NCBI RefSeq assembly: GCF_025766255.1 | Contig: NW_026516682.1 | Span: 434,001-498,000, forward strand | From: Zychaea mexicana | Taxonomy: Eukaryota; Mucoromycota; Mucoromycetes; Mucorales; Lichtheimiaceae | Direction of reading: 5' to 3' | Length of the DNA stretch: 64,000 nucleotides | Shown here: one piece after another, positions 37,460 to 51,089 of the stretch | Position numbering within the stretch: the first letter of the stretch is position 1 | Layout: each line of letters starts with the position of its first letter | Notes under the pieces: generated by a model | Databases searched by the model: none | Told to the model about the DNA's origin: nothing | The model's input: only the letters and a program-made list of their open reading frames with translations | Made by a program: the position numbers and the translations under genes

Positions 37460-39550
37460 TTACGGCAGGTGCCGTCGCTGTTCAGCAAATGCTTCCTGAC
37501 GTCGCATCGGTCCTTTGTAGAATGAACTAAGAACAACAGAGACACCGGCCATGGCCGCTTGAAAAACCAGGCCACGAAACATGTTGTCTGATGGATTGCC
37601 GTTGGGGTCACGGAACTTGTCTAGAACAAGCACTAGAATAAATCCAACGATTTGTGCGGCCTGCCAGAGAATCGAAGTTGATATGGATTCGGGTATCGGA
37701 TGTGATACTAAATTTTTGTTGTCATACATTGTTGTAAGCCTCGTGAACAAACGTTTGTGCTATATTAGATGCAGATCAATTGAAAGGCTACCTTCTACGC
37801 CGAGTTCAACAACAACAGGCACCATGAACGACAAGAAGAAGTTGTTCAATGCATTCACGTACAGAATACCAGCAAAGGAGTCGCGTTGTACTATCATCCA
37901 TATGAGGGTCAGCGGTTCTGATCGTGTTTGTACAGCAGCATACAATTGTAAGGAAGAGCGACTCAACTGATAAATATAAGCGCAACGTACGTGCTGCACA
38001 TAAACGGCGCCATCAACTTGAGGAATAACTTGTGTTGCTTAGTCAGATCAAGCATTGGGCCAGCGGTAACTACAGACGGGTATTTTGTTACTTTTCAGTT
38101 GTTTTCTATGCTGCTTTGTGTAATAGAAGCTCTATAACAACGTTGATGTCAACTTTGCATATCTATCTGTCGACGTACGTGCTCCAATGGCACCTGCTGC
38201 CATGGCAACTGCAACTATGTTACCGGATTGTGCATCAGAGTATCCATAGGGTGCGAGTGCTTGGTTCAATAGAGCGCCCCAAGCAATACTGAGACCGACG
38301 TTGATGCCATGAATTCCACACAACATCCAAAAGTGTACGCTTTTCATCAAGGTCAATGTGCAATGCAAGAAGGACACATTTGCCCTTTCAGTATCAGCAT
38401 CCTTTTCACCAGCTGTAACACTATGGCTGCCTCCTGGCGGTTTAGCTGGCAAAAAGAACTGTGGTAGAACGGCACCTGTACAAATTGCAGCTACCATGAT
38501 AATCTAGTAGTAAACGAGAATATCGTGTGATGCGGTCAAAGTCCTGCACTTAGTAAACGTGAAAATTACTGTTTAATAACGTCTGAAGTGAAAGTAGAGG
38601 CTTACCGTCATTTCAATCTTATCTTCGCCGGTAGCCACAGCTGGCATTAGAAACATGGCAATAATACCACCGTAATTGGAAGCTAAATGTAGTGTGTGGT
38701 AAGCGATCAAGTAACGGTGGGTGCTGCGTGGTGAGCAATAGTTATATTACCAACGAACATTCCGGCCGTCGCTCTTCTGTTTTCTGGAAACCAAACTGCT
38801 GCGAACTATTTGAATTATGTAAGCATCTGAAAAAGAATATCAAACCATTGTATGACATACACTAATTTTTACCTTTGTCATAATATTGAGTGTTAAAGGA
38901 CTTCCTACCGAAGCAATCACTTGGCCAACCATCATGATCGGATACGAAGGTGGGTGAGTTACGACGGCAACAAGACGTATCCAACATCCTGCAGCAGTAA
39001 TAACACCAGCAATGATAAGCTATATTTATGAATAGACAATGTACTTTTGTTAAAAATATCAAAGTTATATATCAAAATGACAATTATAAGGGCAGAAACT
39101 TTCTTCTTTAATTCACTTTTTCGCTTTTGCAAGTATACTTACCGATCTTTTCGTCCCGAGTCGCTCAAACATCCAGCCGGTAATAAAACTTAACACTATA
39201 TAAACAACGGCCTGGATGTTAAACAGCCAATTGACTTCTGTCAAACTGACATTCAAGTAATCGGCCACTATATTCGGGATAGGACTAAAGGTGTTTTGAA
39301 AGATCGAGACCGAAGACCGTAAGACGACGAGAAAGAACAATCCGATCCACGCCAATGGGTGAGTTCGAGTGGACGATGTTGCTGAAAAATAAGAGGTTGA
39401 AGAGTCTTTTTCGTCAATTGGAGCTTGATTTTCTTTAAAATGCAGTCGCTGAATCTTTTCATCGTTTTCAACGTTTTGCGTCGAGGAAGAGACGATAATA
39501 GTATCTCGGCCGTCAGTGCTTGTCGAGGAGTGAGACCGTCCTATATGCAT
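37460..39550 (-). CDS. MFS transporter, SLC49 (FLVCR/DIRC2)-like
   Basis: Model: complement(join(37460..37707, 37792..37890, 37968..38069, 38179..38503, 38606..38682, 38751..38805, 38873..39019, 39143..39550)), 486 aa. It is a 12-TM major facilitator. The closest fit is SLC49: VNWLFNIQAVVYIVLSFITG, a loop ERLGTKRSLIIAG after TM2, WFPENRRATAGM, then SNYGGIIAMFLMPAV. SLC49 members move heme, choline, ethanolamine or related solutes. The substrate cannot be read from sequence. The N-terminus (about 65 aa) is a cytosolic Ser/Thr-rich tail. The sixth intron uses a weak GTTGAG donor, chosen because it alone keeps phase and yields YVALIFIIQRDSFAGILY, which aligns with the family. The ATG at 39548-39550 is first in frame. 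Confidence 0.82.
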
Positions 39551-40926
39551 TATATAATATTGTATGTAATGTTATTGATAGCAAGAATGGGATGTAGACA
39601 CACACACAAAGAATTAAAAAGTAAGAAGAGAAAGGGAAAGCTTAGAAGAGTCAAAACACTAACAACACAGGAATATTTTAAGCAGTAACCCCCCGGAAGG
39701 AAAAGAAACCTAATGGTGAGCTGGATGTGCGAGAGTGCGGGCTAGGATGGGTCGACATGATATGAAGCGGAAAAACTTGGCGCTCCATGACGATGGGGTT
39801 TTTGGTCCTATATTGTCTCTTCTCTCTGGTTTTTTTTTTTGTTTTACTGTTACCCCTACTTTTGCATTAATAAATAACTGTGTGTTTTGATTTGCATTAA
39901 TGATGATGTCGGAAAGCCGAATTATATAGTAAGGTTGTTCCGAATACGAGTATGTATGTAACCGAGCACCAAAAAAAAAAACTTCTTTAACAAATACAGC
40001 ATCATGTCTTTTTCTGGGGGGAGGGCGATAAAGCAGACAAATACGGACTTAATAGGAGGATGAATGCGAGAGAACGACAATGGAAATTTGAATGACCGGG
40101 TAAGTACGAAGAAGCAGGTTCTGCGGTGTCGCATCCAAGTAGCCCACCCCTACAATTGTATGGAGCCAACTCTCGCTACTGCTACTCTCATAATTTCCTT
40201 TCATTTGGGATTAGTGCGACGATATATAAAGATATCGATTCTTATGTTAACCAGCGATATTGAAACGATCAGTCAGTTACCTTGTCAATACCTTTTATCT
40301 TGTTTGTTGGTAGGGTTGAAGTTTTAAGGAGGATGTTGTAAAGGACATCGATTTCTTGCTGCTCAGATTTTTTTCTAGGTGTCAAAGGCTTTACTTGTTG
40401 GTATAAACATTCAAAATGTCGAGTATGTACAGTATATGTGAAGCGTCATTTATCAAGTGAGCATTTCCACTTTTTATTCTTGTTGATCTGTTGACTCTCC
40501 CTACAGGTACTGTCATTCGCCGTAGCATTCGTACTGTACTATAGATATTGTGTAGCTGTATATTTGTAGTATTGTAGGTACTTTTCGTAGCGATGGATGT
40601 GAAGATAGCATGTTACATTATGATACCCTCAAACCATATACCCGTTGTTCCTCACTGCCCCAGCCATAACCGATTCTTTCAATATGTGATCCTATGACAT
40701 ATATGCTTTTACTTTTCTTCTTCCTCTTTTTTTTGGAGACGTAAAATATTCTGGTTAAAACAACGGTAATAGCATGACGTATCTTGTATCAATGTTAGTA
40801 ACAGTAACTGATGACAAGACTAGCATCACTTGATATCATATTTACTTATCAGCCTATGCAGGTATTCTTGTAAAAACATGATCACATTCGAACTTTGCCC
40901 GAAATGTAAGCTACTCAAGTTCCAAT
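39551..40926. other. Intergenic, 1.4 kb; possible relic exons
   Basis: No supported gene. A 12-codon first-exon-like ORF (40064-40099, followed by GTAAGT) and a segment after TTTTTTTCTAG (about 40379) reading VSKALLVGINIQNV, loosely like a metacaspase start, cannot be joined into a sensible protein. A two-exon mini-ORF at 40416-40543 is discussed in the findings. Confidence 0.4.
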
Positions 40927-41862
40927 TTATTGAATTGCACGCTCTTGATAAAGCGCTTCAGCCCAAGCTTTGACAGCTGGATGCTTGAACTTGCCTTGGG
41001 TTGAATCAAAGAACGATTGAAGTGATTTTTTATCGGCTGTTATAAAAAGAAGTAAAAAGTCATTATGTGTAAAAGCAAGTACTATCGCTCTATACCAAAC
41101 TCACATTTTTCATATTCTAACGCTTGCACGATCATTTCGAACTTGTCGAGGTCCTTGACCAGCAAGGCTTCTGGAGTCTGTGCATCTTCATATTCTTGCC
41201 ACAAGTTTACGATTTCACGAACCATGGCAGTATCACCCAACAGAGCTTGGAAATCACGCATTGCAGTCTGGATATTTGAAAAATATGAGACAGTGTTCTA
41301 TTAAGAATCGCCAATTATACCCAAGAAAAGAATAAGCAGTCATAAGTAGACTTACGCTTTCCATGTTGTACTTGTCTTCTTTGCATACACCAGCATGAGG
41401 AGTAATATCGCCCTAATAAATAATGGGGACTATCATGAGTTGCCTCGATTAAAAGGCGCTACAGGAGAAGCGTTTTTAAAAGTACAAACCACGACAGCTT
41501 CTGCTAGATCGTGTACGATCGCCATTTTGATACACCTGTGTAATTTAGTTTAAGTCTTGTTAACAGACTATACTGCGACGACGAATGATAACATATGCAG
41601 AAAAGACTCTTACTTGTCGCGATTCAACGAAGGATCGTCTATTAGCATTGCCATGATACCCATGCGATGCATGTGATCGGCAATGGACTCAGGTTGCTTG
41701 ATTCCATTATCCACCCAACCCGTTCGTTTGGTTTTCTTATTGTTGCGCATTCAGTCATTTAGCGTTAATCGACGCGCGATTATTTTCTGGATATTGAATA
41801 GTTGTTACCTTAAGATTTTGGATAATATGCAAGAAGCGAAGGACACCGGCAGGGCTGCTCAT
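40927..41862 (-). CDS. HD-domain 5'-deoxynucleotidase, HDDC2/YfbR-like
   Basis: Model: complement(join(40927..41036, 41105..41267, 41356..41412, 41490..41535, 41614..41735, 41809..41862)), 183 aa. HDDC2 and yeast Ygk1-type enzymes dephosphorylate deoxynucleoside monophosphates. Metal ligands expected for the HD fold are present: His39 in [12 protein letters not shown], His67-Asp68 in [15 protein letters not shown], and the later Asp in [12 protein letters not shown]. The C-terminus ([19 protein letters not shown]) matches the family. Exons join in phase throughout. The start ATG at 41860-41862 gives [18 protein letters not shown], the usual short leader, followed by KTKRTGW. Confidence 0.92.
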
Positions 41863-42369
41863 ATTTCTTCTTGGTGAAGCAAAAAGGTCTTTAGACGGCA
41901 AGGAAAATAAAAATCAAACCACCCTCAGTACCGTCAGCTATCGCTGATATTGGAACTGCGGTCAGAATGATACGTCTATCAGTTACTGCTGCAACCAGCT
42001 TCTGTCCATGAACACGCAATTGATGAAAGCCAAAGTGTACAGTTGTGTTAAAAGTTGCTGTATACATACATACGGAAATACCGTTGCTGGAAAGAAAAGT
42101 AGCATAAAATTGTTGTGGTTGCGAATAACACACTTTAAGACTCGAACGCGTACATATCTCATCTTTACCGTGGCTAAGCTCTGTATAATCATCATTGTCA
42201 AAGTTATCGTCATCGTATCAGAAAATCTGATCTAGTGTTTCCAATGATGACCTACTATGAGAGGAAATGTTCAGTGCGTTTACATTTTACATGAGGGTAT
42301 GCTCCATACTTAATTCAGTCGGAGCACTGGCAAACACTGACCCATTTACACACTCTTTCTGCGCTGATC
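41863..42369. other. Intergenic upstream of EMC5
   Basis: A minus frame at 41891-42133 contains HGQKLVAAVTDRRIILTAVP, which looks more protein-like than average. No family, start or partner exons could be assigned, so it is not called as a gene. Confidence 0.4.
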
Positions 42370-42896
42370 ATGAGCCAATCTGCTGGCAAGGTCATTGCCC
42401 TCATCAGTACTTTGTTCCTGGCCCACTCTGCGTTTTCGACATATGAGCGTACGTTCTATATAAATAACAAGTGCTAAGAATTTGTTTGTTAAAGGACCAT
42501 GTTTAGATCTTTCGTACCTGAAAGCGGTAGAGCAAGCTGAATCAGTCTTGCCGATCGAGGTAAAATAAGTGAAGCTTGGTAGTGAATCCCGAAAGAAACG
42601 AAAGCTAACACTTTTCAATCGCATTAGATTGTTGTCGAATGTTTATTATCAGCACTAGCAACACTGTTTGGAGTTATCATATCAGCAGCACCTTTCAAAA
42701 ACATTGCATTGGAATCACAAATGTCGACAATGTAAGCTTTTGGAGAGCGCGCGCACGCGTTTCCCTCTTTTCGTATCTCACATGCTTATTTTCGTACAGG
42801 ACCATTGATAAATTTGATACTCGGCCATCTTTTGTCGGATTCAACCATCGCAAAATCGTTTCCACACAAGGTCAGCTGGAAAGACGATTACGATAA
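42370..42896 (+). CDS. EMC5: ER membrane protein complex subunit 5 (EMC5/MMGT)
   Basis: Model: join(42370..42448, 42507..42559, 42628..42731, 42800..42896), 110 aa. EMC inserts and chaperones multipass and tail-anchored proteins in the ER. Subunit 5 is a small core subunit with two TM helices. The first is GKVIALISTLFLAHSAFSTY. HLSYLKAVEQAE forms the conserved loop. The second is VECLLSALATLFGVIISAAP. Then comes the diagnostic end FKNIALESQMSTMTIDKFDT, with RPSFVGFNHR. All exon junctions fall in conserved sequence and in phase. It is convergent with the Furry-like gene 224 bp downstream. Confidence 0.95.
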
Positions 42897-43120
42897 ACGA
42901 CGTGTGGAAGAGGATCCGAGGATAATCTTTGTAATCTCTCTTATAATACTACTATACTACACTTCCCACGTCAAAATACCAATTTCCTATAAAAACATAA
43001 AGTATCGGCTATATGAAGGATATAGATTCGAAGAAACGTGGTCAATGGATTAGTCATTAACAAAGTAATGTATGTACAAGTGAATGAATATTGGAAGATG
43101 TTTATTATGTATGATGAATG

Positions 43121-46100
43121 CTATTGTATATCGTAATCTTCTTCATTATCAGAATCAAATCCAATACCAGAGTTGCGGGATTCTGGGCCTAATATGTTAA
43201 TACGAGAAGAGGAGCTGGATGGGGACAATGATGTTTCTACGTCTTCGTTAAAGAAATCATCAAGATCCTTGAGTGCGTTAATCAGTTCCTCTCCGTAAGC
43301 GGGACGTGCGACAGCTGTAGTAGCAGCCGTGGCGGTTGTGGATGTGGTTGGCACCTCGACTTCATCTGAAATTGAATCAGTTTGGTCTTCTTGTCGCGGC
43401 GGCTCTCCCGTGAGTAGCGAAAAGTCTTCTATGGAAAATTGGATGTTGTGCTCTATCGGCTCTTGATTGGTAACGGATGAACATTCGAATACGACAGCAT
43501 GTACGTTGTGTCGGGTAATCTGTGATGCGAGACTGACAGCTGCGGGTCCAAAGCCCCATAATGCATTGGCTGCGTTGGTGGTATTGCTGGGTGCGCGCTC
43601 AGTGCCTGCACTATGCGCTGATGTCGGTGTTGAAGGGTCTTTGATGATGGAAGGTGGTTGTGGGATATTGGCAACAGGAATGCCGGCGTTCAGTATGCTG
43701 AGTGCCTTGTCTGCATACTCGGTTTGGACGAGGTTTAATAAAGAGCTAAGGGTTGCAATGTCGATGGGTATTGTGGATGTAGCGGCCCCAGTATTATTAC
43801 CACCCGGTATTGCTGTTGCTGTTGTTGTTGTTGCTGTTAATGCAGATCGCGGGTCGCTCTTTTTAACATAGGGTATAAGATTTTCTACAATCATGAGTCC
43901 TTTCTCGCGATAGTAGGATCGTTTGTTCTTGACCAGCAAGAGCGCGAACATCGTGGCTTGGTTGGCGTATTTGTTCAGGAAAACATCTCGAATTGAGCCC
44001 AATAGCTGTTTGAGATAGTCTTCTTGGAACTTGCTCTTTTGCTTGGGGTATGTCGCAAGTATTCTGTGAACGTCGGGTAGCGAGTACCATTCGAAAAGTC
44101 GCGCGAGCTCATCTGCAAGCTTGATAGCAAAGGCATCCGGTTTGTCAGAGGATTCGCTGACATCAAGTCCATGCAATAGCCTGCATAAAGAACCGAGTAA
44201 GAGGTAAAGTAGCCTTGTTTCTGAGGGATCAATTAGAGGAGGGTTCTCGATAAGCATGATAGACGACAAAATCGAAAATGTCTTCTCCTCGGCCGATTCA
44301 AACTGCAACCCTTTTAGCAATAGCGGCTGCAGACCTTCGAACTCGCTCGCCCAGTTCTTAGGGAAGCATCCGGCCAAATCATTGCAGAATCCATACTTTT
44401 CCAGCACGACCTCGAGCAGCACCAGCGCCTCAGTGTGCTCTGCTTCATATGGACTGTAGAGACACCCAACCGCAGCCCAAAATATTTGCGGAAATTGCTC
44501 CATCTGCGCTCGGTCCATGCTTTTCGTCACCTTTGTCAGCGTCAGGATGATCTCCAGTGCAAAGCCTCGTATTTCATCGGACTTGTCTGCGATTGTGTTG
44601 GATAGTCGTGCTAGCATATCGGCAAGCATGTGTTGATTGAATGCCGGCATCAGTGTACGAAAACATTCGAAAGATCGGCAGGCGATATGACGAACAGAGC
44701 AGCAAGTTGCCCACTTGAGCGCAGTCTCGCCCCATTTTTGCCGGAGGTCCGGATCTTCGTGAGAGAACACGTCGACTACTTTATGTAAAAGATCACCGAG
44801 TTCCTCTGCGCTCTGCAAGTGCCGGTTCTTGGGTGTGATGTTTTCGTATGCCCAAAGCCGCTTGCCTTCCTTGGCAGTAAGCCATTGGATCAGTTCGGTC
44901 GCCTTGGCGGAAGCCTCTGAATCCATGGATTGGCGTATAACGATGGAATGGATCAAGTTGATAAGGAAACATCGAGACTGGTCGCAAATGATACTTGTCA
45001 AATGATCTAGTTGTACAAAGATTGTATGCAATAACAATGGCAAATGGGGTGCTAAATCTGCCCCAGCTTCGATCGCCAAGTCGACGAGGAACACCATTGC
45101 CAACTGGCCCTTTGAGAAAACGGGTCGTTTCGAGTATTTTGGCAGCGCCTTCATTATGTCGGCGACGTACAGTAACGGAAATGCTTGCGTATACTTGCTA
45201 CTGATTTCCTTCAGCTGGGGAACCATCGAGCGAGGTGTAATCTCAGCAATAGTTTCTTCCACCACCCGACTGAATGCCGGTGTTCGACCGAGACAGACGA
45301 AAACTCGCTTTGCATGGATGAGAAACCATGGATTCCTCATCTCGAGGCCCATGTCCAAGAGAAACATGATAATGGCTCGAGTGTTCCGACCATGGTCGAC
45401 CAGTTGGCTCCATAAAGCACCGATCTCCTTGACATAGTTATCCCCAAACTTGATTGTTAGGTAAAAAATATTCGATAACACCATATATGCAGAGGCGCTT
45501 AGTTCGGTATCCTGTGGGCCAACAGACAGGTCGATCTTGCGCAACCAGGGGAGCATGTACACAAGCACCTCACGTTGGCTATTGGAACTGATGTTGTCGA
45601 AGCGCTGCGTGATTTCGGAAAGCATTGAGAACGTCTGCTCCGGATGATCTACTGCCAGTCTTGCAGAGAGCAAAGTTTGCGTATGCTTGTAAATGGTCGG
45701 TAAATTGCTCGTAATACCGATTTCGTACTCCTTTGCGCATGAATCGGCAAACACCCGGTCTTCGATCACTCGCAGAAGGTTGATGGCCGACTTGCGAATA
45801 GTCTTTTTAGCGTCCCCCGCCTTGAATAATGCTAGGCTTATGATCTGATGAATGTGGCACGGATAGTCTTCGACCTTGGTAACGATATCTGCCAGTGCAA
45901 GAAAGTAACCTTGAGTGAATTCGAGCTTCGGATTGCCTGCATAGCATTGCTCAATGATGTCGTCCAGCAGAAGCGGTTGGTCTTGATTGTAAATTAATAC
46001 AGCTTCCAGAGCCCGTCTAAATAGAAAGAATTCGAAACAGCCCGTTTAGGATAAGAAATAATCGAGAATGATTACACATTACAAACAAGGAAAATCATCA

Positions 46101-49100
46101 TCTTGTTTACCTAGCAATGGGATGGTATTTGGGATCTGGACTTTCAAACACAGCATCAATCCATTTCAGTACGTTCAACATATCAAACTGGATAACAGCC
46201 TGTCGTGCCTTCTTTTGACCGAGGAATGCATAAAGTGGACCACGCTTTAAACAAAGGATAGTTAATAGACCATCCGATCCTTTCTTTTTTTTTGTTTCAA
46301 ATAAAAGAGACTTACACATAACATTGCCATCGCACTTAAAGATGCCGTCTCCAAAGCCTTACGTTCTTCTTCCATCAATTGAGTGGCATTCGCTCGTTCT
46401 TGGCTATCCTTGCATTGCTCAAGCACGTCTCTCATCATTGCGGCTTCCCGGCTCCGTGTCGCGTTCGCACATATACCGTATCCGCACCATTCTTCAAACA
46501 TCTTATACAAGCTCAGTCTTGTTTCAAACGACATAATGCTTGTGGGATCATCCAGCCCCATCAGCCTCTCATAAAGCTTTTCAACAAGACCACAAAGATA
46601 CACTCGCAGCTTGTGATACTCCCATTCGAGTTGTATCTCGCTGTCTGCCAAGAACGATTTTGTCTCCTTGATATAGCTCATTATGACATTCATAACGTCC
46701 TTGTCCTCCAAATACTTTCTGTGGTGCAGACACCCGGCCGTCAATTCGAGTACATGCATCAGTGATATGCGTAAACGATCGTGCTTTTTGCTTCGCTTGT
46801 TTTGATACGGCTTTTGATTATTTCGTTGTTTTCCATCGTCTAGAATAATCCGGACATGACTCTGTAGGTCGGTTACCAGGATTTTGTATGCGTCGCTATT
46901 AACGTTGCCGAGGCCCTGTAGGGCAGCCTCTCGAATTGGTCGGTGCTCCCAAGTAAGATACTGGAGCGTCATTCGAAACAGGTCGTGCGCGGATGCAATT
47001 TTTTGGACTACAGCAGAGCCTTTCCTGCCGCTGCTAGCCCATGTTGCTACAGGTGAACGGTCCTCGGACAAGGTTGCGGTGGCACATGCAAACACAATGT
47101 ACATTTTCCATTGCTCGATCGTCTCACTACTGGCAATCTTTTGGCTCGTACTGCTTTTGCTCATGCTCAGCGTACCCGCCGTCCCCGCCTTGACAGTCTC
47201 AAGTGATCCTTGAATAGACGGTTGGATCTGCAGCAGTCGCGTACAGATATTTTGCCGACATAAGGCCACTGTACCAGGGAAGTGACGGAAACTCTGCTTA
47301 AAGATCTCTGGATAGCAGATGCTCCATATTGCCAAGTCACATAGATGGTCGCTTTCTATGATCTGGATCAATACACTAGGCGACGCACGTCGCTGATGCT
47401 GCTGTATGCGGATTCTTGTTTCGACGGTCAATTTGGATCCAAGCAACATGTTGGTGTCCTTGTCAAACTTAAGCATATCTTGACCAGCGGATTCCAAAAA
47501 GTTGTAAAGGCGGTTGTATTTGCACTCGGTAGGAAAGTGCTTGACCAGCTGTTTGGCCAGTTCAGATTCATTATCCTGGGTCAGTTCTCGTAATCGCGTC
47601 TCAAGGTCGGCAGCAAGCTTGATGATTTGTATAGCCGACCGTCGCATGGCTGACGATTGGTTGCACAGGAACAATAGACCGTTGGCTTCCGTTTCCTCCA
47701 CCATACTAAACAGACGAGAGACATCAGAGTGAACATCCGCCGCAAGATCGCCAGCTGCATTGCCTTCCCCATTACAGCCATGAGGCTCCCCGTTCGACGA
47801 CGATGTGATGTCCAGCTCCCTTAGCGGTGTCAAGTCAATACGATCCACCCAAGTGGCGAGTAAATCCACATACAGTTTCATCACGCCCCCATTTCCATTA
47901 TGATTGCCTCCTGTCAATGGACCACCCGCTAGCGACGTAAGGATATCACAGAACTTGTCTTCGATGCGATACACAAAACGTGCATAGCCCGTTACCACGG
48001 TTTGACTGTCAATTTGTTCGGCAATGCGTAACAATGCTTGTGATGCCGATTGGATCAATTCTGGATCTGCATGAACAGTGTAACGTGACAGCATTTCAAC
48101 CAGTTTTGGTAGCGGAATCCCGGCGGGCATGAGTCGTGGCATTGAGTCAAAGATTGCCTTGATAACGTCCAAATAAGCCTGCTTATCCTTGGAGTAGGAC
48201 ACGGCAAATGTGGAATACTGATGTTGAACTTGTGGACCACCATCTGATGCGCCTGATATACCGACGCTATTGACAAACATTGGGACGGAATAGTTGCCAC
48301 TACCAAGACCACTACTACTGGTGTTTGAGCTCATGCTTCCAGGTGCTTTTTGTACAACCATCTTTTCATCCAGAACAATGAGACGCCCAAACGCTTGGTC
48401 CAGACTCAGCAACGATTTGTGCGTGATTTCTTCGATTCGGTCAATGACATCCGGTTTGACTGAGCGAATAGGTCCAGAAAACATATTGGCACTGCATTGC
48501 ATGGAAATACCAGTGCCAAGCATATCGGGATCGCTTGGAAATGGTGGTCGGTTGCTCCCTCGTTCGTGATCATAAAGCATCATGCGGAAAGCGCGAAAGG
48601 CAACAATCATTCGTTCAGGGTTGATATACTCCCAGTGTAAAGTTGTGGCTACGTTGTCGGCGTTCAGGAGGTAATAGACGACGCTTTTCATGGCTGTATC
48701 GACATCTCGCATGAGCATAAAATAGGTGATGAGGATGAAGTGATCTAATGGTGTTTCGGATGGGTATATAGCTCGTCGAAAGGGCGGAAATAGTGTTTTG
48801 ATGATTCCATCGAGCTTTTTGAACGTAATTGCGGAACTTTCAGTACACCGGAAAAGATAAGTCCAAACAAGGCGGGAAACGCATCCAAGCGCTAATAGTC
48901 GGGTATATTTGTCCTAAATTGTTACCCTCAATGTTAATTAAGCTATTGCTATTTGTATGCACACTGTAGCTTAAATCTTTGTTGTTTTACCTTGCTGAAT
49001 TTTTGGTAACAACTCTCAACATTAGCCATCCAATTAGCAGCAAAGAACTCTTTTCTACTGACGCATAATAATGTAGTCACAAGGGGATATCCAGCCTGTA

Positions 49101-51089
49101 CATATAAGGTGGTTATTGCGCTGTTTATCTGATTGTTGTACTTAATGTGCATATCACCGTTCCGTTTCACGTACCAACACATGACGGGGTTTAAGCGTCA
49201 TCTTCAACGCTCTAGGGTATACGAGATCAACTGCTTTTGCCCATGCAGGGAAGTTTACTTCGGCGACAGCTACCTAGAAGCATGAATGAGTGAACATGAT
49301 TCCCCTTTGGCCTTATTACTTTTCTTGATCTTCTATAAACGTACCCCAGCTATCGGTAAAAGTAATTGCACGAATAGTTTTGCATAGCTATGCTTGACTT
49401 TAGCGCCATGCGCATTTTTAAAGAAACTTGCACAACTTGACAAAAAGTCTGCCGTCTCTTCCAACGCATCTAGTGGGTATATCTGCACCATATCACAGAA
49501 CATGAAATCCATTGATTAATCCTCGTCTCTCTTCGATTTTTTAGAAAGATACCAAAACTCACTTTAATCTTTAAGAACCTCATCCCGCGAATCAACATTT
49601 CCATATGAGTCTGCCGTTCTTTCATAATCGTTTGACTGTTGTACTTCTCGAGCTCCGCAATAAATCGATCACTGACGGATGCAAAGCGTACGTTGGATAG
49701 TTCACCAATTAATTCTGCAAATAAGTCCATACTTGCTGTTCTGTTTTTTGATCGCCTAATCGCTTCCCTATATACAATTGTTTCAGAGCGCAATGATAGT
49801 TAGATTATTGAAAGCCAACTGCTACGAGCTAGTAAAAATAACATCTATTCCTAAACTTACGGGTCTGCTTTCTTTAACTGATTGAATACAATCTCCTCCA
49901 AGTTTTCTCCCAAGTCCTCCGGCAAAGTTTCTGGAGTGAATGATTTAACTATTTCTATCAATGCCCGGCATAAGATATAGACTGATGCAAGCTGTAATGA
50001 TATATATTCGAAAATAAGTAACCTTTTCATTACACAGATGTATGTGTTCCTTTTACTAACCGATTGTCGTTCTTTGAGAATCGAGCTGACATCTTTAGTA
50101 CGCGACAGTGGTGCCGATTCACTAATACCCATACATACGTAGTATCATTGAGTTATAAGAACCTAGAGCTTTTATTTTACCCTCTTTAACCTCATCTCCT
50201 TCCCCCTCTCATGCCAATTACCTTACACGACGTAGAAGAGCAGGGTCAAGAGGCTCGATCTTTGCCCGGCGCCATCGCATCACTGCATCAATAACTTGCT
50301 TTTGTTGGGATGCAGCAAGAGATGACAGTGACTTTATTAGCTTATCGAAGGTCGGGTCGGCGCCGGACGCTAAGAGTTTCCGAAAATCTACTTCAGCATC
50401 CTAAAAAAGAAATAAAAATGTCTTAGCGTCCATTCAACTTCTTTTGGTGTATCTTCTCTCTCTGTTTGTGAAGATACTCTTCCAAAGCCTCCTACAAGAT
50501 CCCCCCTATACGCATGAAGTTCCTTTCTACAGTAACTTACCACACCCATATTTAAAATCAATTCCATTTTTTTATCAGCAATATTTTCGAATTGAGTAAA
50601 CACGACGCTTAGTGCATAATCCGAGCTCTTTGCTGCTTTTCGACCGGGTACCGTTCTCCGTAACTGTTGTGTTGGTTGCCGTGTCATTGGTGATTGTTGT
50701 TGTAGCCGTTGTTGTTGGTGGTGGTGCTGTTCCTCAACGGGGGATCCTTCAAAGGGATTGCTAGGTGAACCAGCACCACTACTGCTGTCTCGAGGCCCAA
50801 GTGACCGAGGCGAAGAATGAAATTCACTTGCTGAACCTGCGCTTAAATTACGGCTATTGTGGTGAAGTCGACGAGTTCCAGTGGATGGTATATTGATAGG
50901 GGAAGGAGAAGAAGACGACGCCAGTACCATACTGTTGTCTACGAGAGTGGATGAGGACGAGAACTGAGACGATGTAAATTGAAGCAGTGCTGGGTCACGA
51001 TTGACTTGTAAACGAGCATTGTTGAGATTGGAGGAGGTTGCTGCACTCGCCTGTGGTGGTGGTGGAGGTGGAGGGCGACGATTAGGCAT
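43121..51089 (-). CDS. TAO3: Furry/Tao3/Mor2 cell-morphogenesis scaffold
   Basis: Model: complement(join(43121..46016, 46111..46244, 46316..48913, 48991..49095, 49175..49273, 49345..49482, 49563..49767, 49861..49991, 50061..50121, 50222..50400, 50541..51089)), 2364 aa, close to yeast Tao3 (2376). This giant HEAT/ARM-like scaffold works with NDR/LATS kinases (the RAM/Orb6 pathway) in polarized growth and cytokinesis. The N-terminus is disordered and Pro/Ser/Gln-rich (RRPPPPPPPQ). The conserved domain begins at SSDYALSVVFTQFENIADKK. Later conserved stretches include CVSRKEFFAANWMANVESCY and RRAIYPSETPLDHFILITYF. Two very large exons hold most of the helical repeats, and the C-terminus is acidic and Ser-rich. 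The first in-frame ATG is at 51087-51089. Frame continuity through two exons over 2.5 kb argues against a pseudogene. Confidence 0.93.

Noticed and set aside
40064..40410. Possible metacaspase start (VSKALLVGIN)
   Set aside because: Only about ten residues match and no downstream exon continues the domain.
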